A stretch of 64,000 bases of DNA from Albula goreensis (lineage: Eukaryota; Chordata; Actinopteri; Albuliformes; Albulidae). A model generated the notes under the pieces. The model ran no database searches, was not told where the DNA came from, and saw only the letters and a list, made by a program, of their open reading frames with translations. Shown in pieces: positions 50,741 to 61,310 of the stretch (the first letter of the stretch is position 1; every line of letters begins with the position of its first letter). The position numbers and the translations under genes are program-made. The DNA lies in NCBI GenBank assembly GCA_022829145.1, contig CM040755.1:19630563-19694562 (forward strand), read 5' to 3'.

Positions 50741-51330
50741 TTCTTTCTTCAGGCACTCCAGTCATCAGAATGGCCTGATTTGTAAAGTTAATTTTTTTGG
50801 GTCTGCCTCTGCCATCTGCAGATAAAATTCATTTTTCCTTATTTAATAATGTATTTTGCAGATGCGAATGAAGAAATGTTTCCGGAGATGTTTCTGTAAA
50901 CAGGTACAAGTGCACACATGGCAGTACCCCTCTACGAAAGGAGCTGTGATTGAATTCTGTTCGACATGGAGATTGATAGAATTTCCAATAAAATGAGGCA
51001 TATAACTACTGCTATTATCTTAATAAGCTCCATTACTCAGCTGAAAGAGTTGATGTGTTGAAAGAAAGGGCCTGGGGATGTGGAATGGCTAATGGTTTGA
51101 CTTGAGCGCTGAGTGTTTTCCTGTTAATTCTGCCCTGCTTACTCAGTAGGCAACCTGTAAAAACCAGCATGCCACCTTAGTGGCTTCGGGCCCGATGTCT
51201 CAAAGGCAGTCAATGTTCCAAACTCGTAAAGATAATAATAGCACAACCACAGGTGAGTTAAGCGTACAGGCACATTATGCAGTGCTGTTTGTTATTTTCC
51301 TGGTAATACGCATGTGCATCTCATTTTCTT
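50741..51330. promoter_or_regulatory. Candidate conserved non-coding element
   Basis: Long repeat-free block with TTTGTAAAGTTAATTTTTTT, CCATCTGCAGATAAAATTCA (E-box-like CATCTG next to a GATA core), CCAATAAAATGAGGC and CTTAATAAGCTCCATTACTC. No coding frame. Enhancer-like, inferred. Confidence 0.35.
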
Positions 51331-51546
51331 GTTAATATGTGTGTTGGATCATGAATTCAAGTTAAAAAAATGTACAGTTCAATGGTGAATTATGCATTTT
51401 AGCAGAATACTGTATGCTGGACAAAATGCAGGTTTAGGATAAGAACTGAAACCCATATCGTGGAAATTCTCCCTTTATTAACTTGACTGAACCAAGTTCT
51501 CCCCAGAAAGTTTATGGTGCTAGGGAGACCACACTGCAGTCTGTGG
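51331..51546. other. Short non-coding gap before the MITE
   Basis: Nothing recognisable beyond AT-rich DNA. Confidence 0.5.
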
Positions 51547-52064
51547 CAGTGGTTCTTGAGTTCGGTCTTGGAAACTCATGCCAATGCATATCTTGGAATT
51601 TGAAATGGCCAATTTCCTGATCCATTAAGGTTGTGGAACTTGTGTTCAACCATCACTTTTCAATTAAACTTATTTTATAATAGTGCAGATTTACTTAACT
51701 TCATTAACTTAAGCATTGTTTAATTTCAAACCCCCGGTATCCATGCTTTCACTTGTTGGGACCCTCTGGATTTCACCTTTCAGCTCATAATTTACTCATT
51801 TAAAAAAGCTATTGTCATTCAAAGGAATCATTTTTTTTCATGTTGTAATAAGAGAATGAAAAGCATTAGTTTATTTTACTGACTGACTAATAGTCCCAAG
51901 ATGCAAACATGGGCTTCTGACATTAAAAGGTCCACATGGGAAAATCATCCCTCAAGACATTAAAAGTGTCTAATTAAGAACAAATTAGCGGTTTGCTGTG
52001 ACTGTGGCTGGAATGAAAACCAGCAAACACAGGGGTCCCCCAGGACTGACTTTGAGAACCACTG
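51547..52064. mobile_element. hAT-like MITE (518 bp)
   Basis: The left end CAGTGGTTCTTGAGTTCGGT and the reverse complement of the right end, CAGTGGTTCTCAAAGTCAGT, share the first 10 bases exactly and most of the next 20. CAGTGGTTCT with this continuation is a typical hAT-superfamily terminus and common in fish MITEs. The interior is AT-rich without a transposase frame, so this is a non-autonomous copy. hAT elements make 8-bp target duplications. I see only partial similarity (CTGT-GG against CTGT-AC) at the flanks, so the duplication is decayed or absent. Confidence 0.65.
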
Positions 52065-54476
52065 CTGTACAGTGCCTTCTCGTATTGCTGACTACTTGGC
52101 ATTACGAGGATACCAAACATACTTCTCAAAGCTGGAACCATCCCACAGCGACAGGTCACATAGATCCTCTGCATTGTCCTGTCCAAAAATCCACAGGTTA
52201 AGAGGTAGGACTAAATTACTGAAACACTCAATGCCAGTAAAAACAGATAGCAAATATAGTAAATAACATTTAGGTTAGTACAAATACATTTCTTGAAACT
52301 TAGAAGCTGTTGTGAGCTGCAGTGCGCTGGTCTTTTTAGTGCAGTATTTACTCCAATTATATACAGAGCAATCCTAAAAGGCCCCTTTAGTCATCTTTTT
52401 GGTGAACAAGAACCTTTGTCTCCTCTTTTTAAATAGTGTGTGCAAGTTAATTTGTCCAGTGCTAGCAATTGAGTTTAGTAAACACGGACAGGCACATTTT
52501 GTACATGGTGAAGGTTTTGAGTTAAATAGTGTCCTATCCCATATCCTGAACAACTTGTTTAGGCCATGGTCCATGAGACAAATACGATTAGCTAGAATCA
52601 GATGCTTATTTTTTTCACACACCCACATGGTTGGAGAATTATTTCTTAAATGTCTTGCTTTCTTTCATAGTCTTGTGGGACATGTTAAATAAGTTCCACT
52701 TCCTCTTGAAAACTTTGAAATGATGAAGACAAGGCAGGGCAAGAAAAGAGGCTTGTACAGTTGTCATGGTGTTGTGATCAATGGATGCTGCTCTTCGATT
52801 GGTCCCTCTATGGTAGAAGCTCTAATGGGGTTGGGCAGTTATTGATCAAGGGCTGGTTGTGTGTGGGCTTAATGACAGTAAAGGAAGAGTCTTGTCAAGT
52901 GTGTGGTAGAAGTGGTGGTCACTAATGGCAACAGGGACCTTGCGTTGAACTGTACTCTCTTATCTAGATGGGACCACAGGCTCTTTATAGTTGCTGCAGT
53001 GAAGGGAGGGCTGACCTCACTGCTCATGTTGAACAGTAATACTTAACACAGACCCTAGGCACCATTGATGCTCCTGATAATTCGAGACAACTACGTTTGC
53101 AAGAACTGTTCACAGTGTGTATTAAGAGCTTACTGTAAAGCAGATCATCTTTTGTAGCACAGAGGGCATCAGGCAATTCGACTCTGCATCAGTGTGCTCT
53201 GACTCTGGGCTGGGCTTGTTACAATGTTAAAAAAGCCCTCTGTGATCGACAATGCATCAGACTCACATTCTGGTCAGTAAAAGCCATTAATTGATGCCAA
53301 AGCAGCACTGATTCATTTGTCATTTTAATGTCTGTAATCCATCAGAGGAGCTTACAGACCCCAGCAAGGGAGGAGTCCAGGGTCGGAATTGTCCACCTGA
53401 CTTAGCCCAAGGCAATGAGAGAAGTGTTCTTCATCTGTATCAGGCAGTAAAGGCAACTCTATCAACTACATCTCCTGGCGATCTTTTGTTTATTGATTTT
53501 GCCCTCTTTAAACAGCAACATTCAGTTTAATTTTAAACGTAATGGCTCATGGCCCTCTTTAACACATCGTATGCATGTGTATAGAAATGCAATATAGGTT
53601 GTATAGAGGTAGTGGTCTAAAAGGTAGAAATACTTGTTTAAAGGGGGAGCAAAATGTGAAAGCAGATGCTTCTACCCAGATTTAGTTCCTGAGTTAATTA
53701 AGTAATTAAGATCCCAGAATTCTCAGAATTGTGTAAAAATTCAGTTCAGAGATATCAGAGGTACACCTTACTTGATTAAATAACAATTAATCAAACCAGC
53801 TTTTTTGGTGCAACACATGGTGGGAGGAAAGTTATGAGCCAAGAAAATTTGAATAGTGTGTGCATCATTTAATGAAATACCACCAGAGAGCAGAGAATGT
53901 GTTGAATTCCAAATGGGATACCATCTACACAGCTGTGACCATAAGTCAAAACTGGACATTGGTTTACGTGAGATAAAATTTGCCCAAGCTGAGAGGTGTT
54001 ATGCTGTACCGGAATGAGAAGTTGCTCAGGCTCATAGTTATGAACCTGACAAATGGGGCTACTGGCTGATAGGCAGTGAAAGCGTTTGTGATACCTTTCA
54101 GTTCTTCTCTGCTTCCAGTTCTGGCTAATCTTCATCAACTTCCTACTGTCTGGCCAGAGAATATAGGTGATGTGACAATAAGGCTGACATCATCAGCAGG
54201 AAACGTGGCCAGAGGACGTTTTGGATAAATACACTGGTCTGTTCGGATATGTGTCCAGAAAAATCACACCCGCCGTGTGACAGGAGCTGCCCGCGCCACA
54301 GCGCAGGTTGTGTGTTTGCTGCCAGTGCTGCTCTCCCATCCTTGTTTGTCCAAGGCACAGATAACAAAGACCAGCAAACACATACCTTTTACCTTAATCT
54401 GTGTACCATGCCACTCACGGTTCAAGTTTCAACCTTTAAACTGCATTGGCAAAACACACCGTCACCCCCTTTCTGT
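52065..54476. other. Non-coding stretch, no gene recognised
   Basis: Overlapping open frames at 52374-52692 and 53768-54381 on both strands show no domains. No repeats of note. Confidence 0.5.
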
Positions 54477-55028
54477 TCAAGCACTACTTGTTTTCAAATT
54501 GGCAGTCTTTAAAATGACAGGGCACACCCATGTTTGATCAACTGGTCTATGGTATACACACCTAGAAAAGAACAAGCTGAACAGCTGAAAGGAAAGAGCT
54601 TTCATTTTATCATAGCCTGATTGACTAAGATTTGTATAAACAGTGCATGTGGATTGTCTGCAAAAGTGAGCATCTTTACAGTGATATCTCATTCTCTGAA
54701 GAATGAAAACATTCAGGTGAAATGTTTTGATGAAACAAGGAGGTCTTGAGGGGGTGTTCTCCTTTACCATCAAAATATGAGAGGACATGTCTGACTCAGC
54801 AAGTGGATGGCTGAAAAAAAGAAGAAGAAAAAGCACAAAGGGCTCAGTCAATTTTCCACTCCTGCACTCACAAGAATAATTCCCTGAAAATAACTTGTGG
54901 AAAAATCCAATGGGATTGTTCCTGTAGATTGCCATAACACAGCTCTGACCTACAGAAATGCAGTGATCATGATGTAAAATGGAATGGATCAGACACTGTG
55001 GTGTGGGGGAGGGACATGTTTTATTCAT
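54477..55028 (-). other. Unassigned 183-codon open frame
   Basis: The longest open frame outside simple repeats, opening at a true ATG (complement of 55026-55028). The translation begins MNKTCPSPTPQCLIHSILHH, has a hydrophobic run FVLFLLLFFSHPLAES in the middle, and about 15 cysteines, but no recognisable domain, signal peptide or repeat. Shorter frames overlap it on the plus strand at 54249-54537. CpG content is low. In 64 kb of AT-rich DNA a frame this long is uncommon but possible by chance. I do not call it a gene. Confidence 0.12.
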
Positions 55029-55199
55029 TTATAGAAAGAGATGACATCATAACTCCTCTTATTTGCTTTCATTCACACAGAGCTGGGTCATTTGGCTGGA
55101 TCACGCACTGTTTCTCTGGAGGGGATGGGATATCATTACCTGTATCAATCACGAGGCTGCTGAAATTAACCATCTCATGTTCAGTTGAAAGCGTACTGT
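55029..55199. other. Short non-coding stretch
   Basis: No feature recognised. Confidence 0.4.
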
Positions 55200-56010
55200 A
55201 ACAAGGTGTACATTAACTGTAATTATGCCAGGTCTAGCCCTGTATTTGCCTGTAATTACACAGGCATGAGTGCCACTTAACATAAAGTGGACCCGATTCT
55301 TTTAACATTGGACAATAATGTCTTTGGGCCAATTAACTTGATTTCTTATCCAAATCATTACTCCCTGAAGCATTGCTGCATAAAATGTATAGAGATTGTT
55401 GGCTCCTGCATCTGTCTATGACAATAAGTAAAGCTGACATTATTTTGTGCTATCTTTTAGTGCTATTTACAGCCTGTATATCACACAGTCCTACACAATC
55501 TAATTCTACCAGAGCAATTAATGCAACAGAAAAGCCATTTGGGGTAATGTTGAAAAACTGGAAAATAATTCCCTGACACATTATAAAGTTATAGAATTGA
55601 GCTCCTATGTTGGGGTACAATATTTACTTCCTGGAAAATGATGCAGTACAACATCAGTAATACCTTACCATTACATGAATTGTATTATGATCACTTCAAC
55701 TTTGTTAAGTTTTGTCATTGTCGTATTTATTCTCTACCTACTGTGGTCAGATGGGCAGAGTCGTTCTGTGCTGCACCATTAAGGAATGGGAAATTGCATT
55801 AATTCAATATGAGGGATTAAAAGCATCATGTCCATATAGTGGAATATCATTGTATTAACCACAAACTGGAAGATTGTTCTCTTCACTAATGGAGCTTATT
55901 GTGGTCATTGGCTACCATGACAGAAATATTCAGTGAAATATCGAGACATCAGTGATGATAAATATTTACATATGCATTAATAGTGTGACAAAGCAAATCG
56001 CTTCTTATTT
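55200..56010. promoter_or_regulatory. Candidate conserved non-coding element pair
   Basis: Two blocks (about 55200-55570 and 55790-56010) are free of repeats and rich in homeodomain-type cores: CATTAACTGTAATTATGCC, TGCCTGTAATTACACAGGCA (a near-perfect 20-bp palindrome at 55249-55268), CCAATTAACTTGATTTC, GCAATTAATGCAAC, then TGCATTAATTCAATATG and TATGCATTAATAGTG. Enhancer function is inferred. Confidence 0.4.
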
Positions 56011-57268
56011 GGCCCAAGTTTCTTATTATTTTATCCCATATCTATAAGGCTCAATCACATTTCACACTCAGGAAGACTTCTGTTTTTTTCCTGTAGCATA
56101 GCATAGACTGTACATACTCTAAAGTGGATTTTAATCTGATATAATCAGCCTTAATGAAACTAGATTTCATAGTACTGTTTTCCCAGCTCCGGGGTGCTGT
56201 GAAGCATGTGTTGCATCGTATGCAAAAATGTTGTTGGTTATTTGCAGTGTTACAGATTTGTATGTAACAAAACAAACATGACTGGTTTGTTAATTAAATG
56301 TATTTAATTATCCACCAAGGTGATTTTCTTCTCCTGTGGCCAAAACAGAACACAGCCCATTCACAGACTGTTACATTTTTGAGAAACAGATGATATGAAT
56401 ATTGTATGGTATATAGGTCTGTGCCAGTTAATAGGGCCCACATGAATTGCAGGTTGTAAATAAGCTACAGAGCATCCAATAAACTGGTTCATTCATCACA
56501 TCTTTGCAGAACGTGTCTGTGTTTTACGAGAGCTGGGAGGTTGTAATTGATTTTACTTGTGGAGCGTGACACCTTCAACACGTCTGACTACTTTTGAAAT
56601 AGCCTTTATTAAGGAGATTCATGTTCATTGTAAAGATGTACATAACTGTAAAATGAAAAAGTCCACTGGGTCCAACAGTCTCATGCAAGGCTATTAGCCC
56701 TGAAGCCTTTTCTTACTTGACAAGCAAAAATGGCATCTTCAAGAATTTAAATAGCATAGTAGCACCACACAATGGCTTGTTTTTCAAGCTTTCCATCAAA
56801 ACTCTATTCTAGGCCATAAAGGTGGAACAATAAATTGTACATTATCTTTGTAAAACAAATGTCTGTATGATTTTTGCTGAATATTGTGAACCCAGCCCAC
56901 TGGTTCATGCAAAACCTAAAATAGTTAATGCATTTCTTTGAACTGAGTGACACCGCCATATGACCTTATGAGAGTGACAGCTATTTATAAAAATATGATA
57001 TGAGTGAATCCAGCAGTGTCCCACATCAGCCTGTCACAGCAGCTTCAACAGGAGGGAATGCACCAGATAGATACTTCATTGTGCACACCAGGATCTAATT
57101 GATATTGTTTTCTTGACTCATAGGGAGCATTAATTGTAATAATAATAAAGTGGCATTATCTCTGAGTGTCATAAGAAACACTGCCATATGGCAGCTTCAC
57201 AATTCTTTCCTAAAAACAGAACAGCAGTGCATTTAGTCAGTGATGCAAAAACACAGCAGTGTTGTCAT
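56011..57268. other. Non-coding stretch, no gene recognised
   Basis: AT-rich with no exon or named repeat. Confidence 0.5.
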
Positions 57269-57330
57269 ATTCATTTGGTATTTTCATTCCAAAGGAAGCA
57301 ATAAATTCATTTGGTATTTTCATTCCAAAG
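57269..57330. repeat. 26-bp direct repeat with 36-bp period
   Basis: ATTCATTTGGTATTTTCATT plus CCAAAG occurs perfectly at 57269-57294 and again at 57305-57330, separated by GAAGCAATAA. The 36-bp period keeps any frame, so overlapping frames show a repeated peptide (FGMKIPNE on the minus strand). Perfect identity points to a recent duplication. Confidence 0.95.
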
Positions 57331-59455
57331 CAATTTCTGTCGTAAGCGGCCAGAATATGACATTTTACACACTTCGTCATATCTGTCAGTATGTCACGAA
57401 CACTACGCCAGTGGATTTTTGACAGTGTAGCCCCCTCAAAATAGCAAGTGCTGATTTGCTGCTGATAAAACAGCCCAGGATCACTAAAGACTGCCTGACT
57501 CAAACAGCTCATGTGGTTCCTTTGATGTTATGTGAGATATTCCCTCTAATGCCTCAAACACACAAAAAGAACACTTCTTTTGAACTTTGAAGAAGGAGAC
57601 TGACTCTCAAACATTACTTATGATATGAATCAGAACTATGACGAGAAACAAACATTTTTTTATTTATTATTTTTATATTTGATTAATATGAAATTGTTCC
57701 TTCAAAAAATGTTAATTTTAAAAGACAAAATATAAAATGATAATATCTGTACTGTAGTAGAGAGGGAACAGAAAATTGTACATGGTTGCACAACGCATAT
57801 AACAGTTTAAGTAATCCTAATCCAATTCTCATTTCTAATTTCTAATACAATTCATATTCTAATTCACAGCTCTGTTTTCCAAAACAATTACCCACCTAAT
57901 TAAAATCTGCAAATTAAAAAAAAATTGTGGTGCCACTGTAAATCTGTGCCAGGAACTGACCTGAAACACTTCAGAAAATACCCCACTATATAAACAGAGA
58001 GTTTATAATTTGCTCAGTTTGTGCTGGATAGATAATATAAATTCTGCAAATGACAATAGACACAGGAATCAAGTTAATTTCTGTCACAAAAGTCCTTTAA
58101 ACAAACTGAGCCTAAGGCATTTTGAATGTGAATACAGTATATGTGTTTTCACAGTGTAACTATTACCCCATGAACACATTTTACACTGTGTTAAGCAGTT
58201 ATCATTTAGTTGGGGAATAATTCATTCAATACAATAATCCTATAAGCAATGAAATCACACTCAAATTCATGGTTAAACATGCGTTAACAAGTATTAGTTC
58301 CCATTTTTTACTTTCCCTTCATGTACCCTGTTAAGTTTGGATTTTGATTTGGGGCAAGGTACAGCAAGTAAATAACATTTCCAGCTGGCATGTAATTCAT
58401 TTGATAAATAGGTACACTGTTAACTTATTAGTGTATGGAGACCCAGATGAGCCGGAACATGCCAAGGCCCCTGTTTAAATTATTAACACCACAAGACTGA
58501 ACCTGGATTGAGTCAGTGTTAACTGTGGTAAATGGAGAGGCTGTTAGGTCTAGCTAACATAGCCTAACTGGGACAGAGAGGTGTTTCAGGGAATCCCTGG
58601 TTCAGTAAAAAGGCCTCTGGCCAATGAAACACTTGCAGTCTGCCCTGTCAGCTACTCCAGCTGTATAGCCTTCCAGAACAGAAACAGTAAGTGTGCAGAG
58701 CAGGGCAGTCAGTTGGATCAGGAGTGATAGGGAGGTTTGATAGTCCCAAAGCCTGCATCACATTACTGACCAAATCTCCAAACATGCAGCATGAAAAGAC
58801 ACTAGTTATTTTATTTAATCAAATGGGTTTTCAGCTCCCTCTAAAATGCCTTCTAGGTAATGTTATAAAGAAGAGACATATTCAGTGGTGTGGGTCATCA
58901 ATAATGAAGGACACACTGGTCTGTAAAGTAGAAAGCGAAATCTGCATATCCATCCATGAAATAGAATCCCTCTTGTCCATCTCTTTTTTTTCTGAATATT
59001 TTTTCTTTGGGAGAATCAGACGAAATTATCTAAAATTAGCTACAAAACAACTGTGCAAAACAACTGGGTTTCTCATGTGAAACTGAATAAACTGGGTTTT
59101 GCAGTGCAGAGTGATAGATTGACAGCGTGCTATTGAGCTTACATGTGTCTGAACCTCAGATGCTCTCTGACCCCTCAGAACTGAGTGACAGCTAAACGCC
59201 CACCCCAGCCTTCCCCACACAGTCCAATTTGCCCTGTCACATCCCAACCGCAGATCCACGGCACCCTTTTGTCCCGTCTCATGTTTCCTACCTAAATCCT
59301 CTCTGGTGCGGCCAGAGACACTCTCCTGCTGTCAGTCTGAAAATCAGAACAGGAGTGAATTTGGGCAGACGAGAGGAGATGATAGGAGGTGGAGAAATGG
59401 CCCTTCTCTAATACTCCTAATCTGGAGAGAATGTCAGCCTCCACCAGGTATGATG
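57331..59455. other. Non-coding stretch, no gene recognised
   Basis: A plus-strand 129-codon frame at 58691-59080 has no recognisable domain. The rest is AT-rich with no repeats of note. Confidence 0.5.
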
Positions 59456-60260
59456 ACATGAAAGAGGGTTAGAATACAGAGGCCGATTATGGAGAGCGAG
59501 AGACACATTATGGGCTGAGTATGCGCAGGCTTTCAGCTACGCGGCCAGTGGAGTAATAGTACAGAACACCAGGGCGTGATTTGAACTACCGAAATGGAGA
59601 TGACCACTAACAACATCATAACCACCTTCAACATATTCTACCTATTACTGTGCATTATCTGAAAACAAAATGTATGTCTGCCATAATTTCCATTTGCAGA
59701 AGAAAAAGGAAGCTTTTTTATTGTCATTACAGCAATTATTAGCCTTAAAACAACACCATAATCAACACAAGTGCCTTTCATTACAAAAAAAATCGGATCA
59801 TGTTTTAATGTACATTACTTTCTGGAGGTCTAAATCAAAATGTGTTTGTTGTGAATCTGCCAGGAACAACGATTGGTGTTTGTACTTACCTTTGAAGAAC
59901 GATAAAAGAATTAGCATGTTTGCTGCTCAAGGGGATCACTTTCATTTACAAGCTCCACTTAGCCTCAATAGAAGCATTAAGCAAATAGTATGTCTGTGGG
60001 ACAGTGGAAAATGGATAATACAATAAATTAAGCACATATGTTGTGTATGGGTAATTTTATTCATGACCTACGTCCAATTATTAATCATCACTGGCATAAT
60101 AAGTTACCTGAACATACAGCACAGTGAAATTTCTTCAAAGGTGATAGCAAATTGATTTAGATCAGCAGGGTATGGGAAATGAGAATACCATTAAAATATT
60201 TTACATAATTGTTTCTCATAATTTTCAATATTGTTGAAGGGAACAGAATTTTGGCCAAGG
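59456..60260. promoter_or_regulatory. Candidate conserved non-coding element
   Basis: Long repeat-free block. Its first part retains CpGs (GGCCGATTATGG, AGCTACGCGGCC, GGGCGTGATTTG). The second part is rich in ATTA cores (CATTACAGCAATTATTAGCC, CGTCCAATTATTAATCATCA). A plus-strand 118-codon frame at 59670-60026 overlaps it without a domain. Regulatory role inferred. Confidence 0.35.
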
Positions 60261-60875
60261 TTCAAAGTCAACATAGGTAAGTTCTGGGGTGGGATGAGTC
60301 ATTTAGCTGATCGCTAGCTAAATATGCCATTAACTAGCTAGGTACTGCAACAGGCTAACTGGGGTAGCTAGAATTTTCACATTGCATTGTTAAAACTCAA
60401 TATCAGATATTTATATTTCCATTATTTTTATGTTTCAAGCCCCCCAAAATGTAGATGGCTTAGAGTTCCATGCAAGAGATATATACATCTCTCAGTATTG
60501 ATCAGCATCACAGGGTTCATTTCCCTTTTTCCTCCTCCAATTCAATTATGAACATACCCTTTTAAACAGCTTTCAATTTTTGCCCAGGTTCCCCATAAAA
60601 TATTTGTTATCTTTTAATTTTTTGGCCACCTGCCATTTAGTGATTGTTCGGTTTGAAAAAGGATAGGTTTGGCACCCATAAGTACTTGCAACTTTGTTCA
60701 GTCTTCTTAATTGATTGGCCCCATTTTGATTATTCTATTTTTAATCCTGAGTGCAGAAGGGATATGCTTTATTTTAATCCATTTACCTAATCGCCTTCTG
60801 TTGCAAAGAATTTACTGGCTTGCATAGTACTACAATTAGTATTATACCCAAACTTAATAAAAATAGGACACTTTC
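60261..60875. other. Non-coding stretch, no gene recognised
   Basis: AT-rich with GCTAGCTA-type words near 60311-60371. No exon. Confidence 0.5.
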
Positions 60876-61310
60876 CTTTTTAGAACCAATCTGAAGCACA
60901 ATTTACCTTGTTTTAATTATGCAGTCCACCAGCTGAGCTGTGTAGTCATTGAGTCAATGGAGGAAGGCATCACACACATCCTACTGATAGATACCAACAA
61001 ATGTTGGCTATTGTTTAAACATCCCATCCACCGTTTTGGCATATGCCAATTATGTGCCCCTCATTGCCTTCTGAAACTCAATGATTTAGCATGATAAGCC
61101 ACACAGCAGGATGAGCTTTAGATGTCTGACTTCAGGTACGTGCACTTTATGAGGCCTCTCTAAGCTCAGATAGCATTAAGACAGTGAACTGTACTTCCTC
61201 CACATGCCCAAAGCCCTGCAATCCCTTACAAAATATAAATACTGCCATTTTTGTCTTATACCATTTTTAAGATGTTGACTATACATTAATATTAATTAGG
61301 ACCTCCAGTG
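60876..61310. promoter_or_regulatory. Candidate conserved non-coding element
   Basis: Repeat-free block including GTTTTAATTATGCAGTCCAC, GGCATATGCCAATTATGTGC and AATGATTTAGCATGATAAGC (an AP-1/MAF-like TTAGCATGATAAG flavour). No coding frame. Enhancer-like by texture only. Confidence 0.3.
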
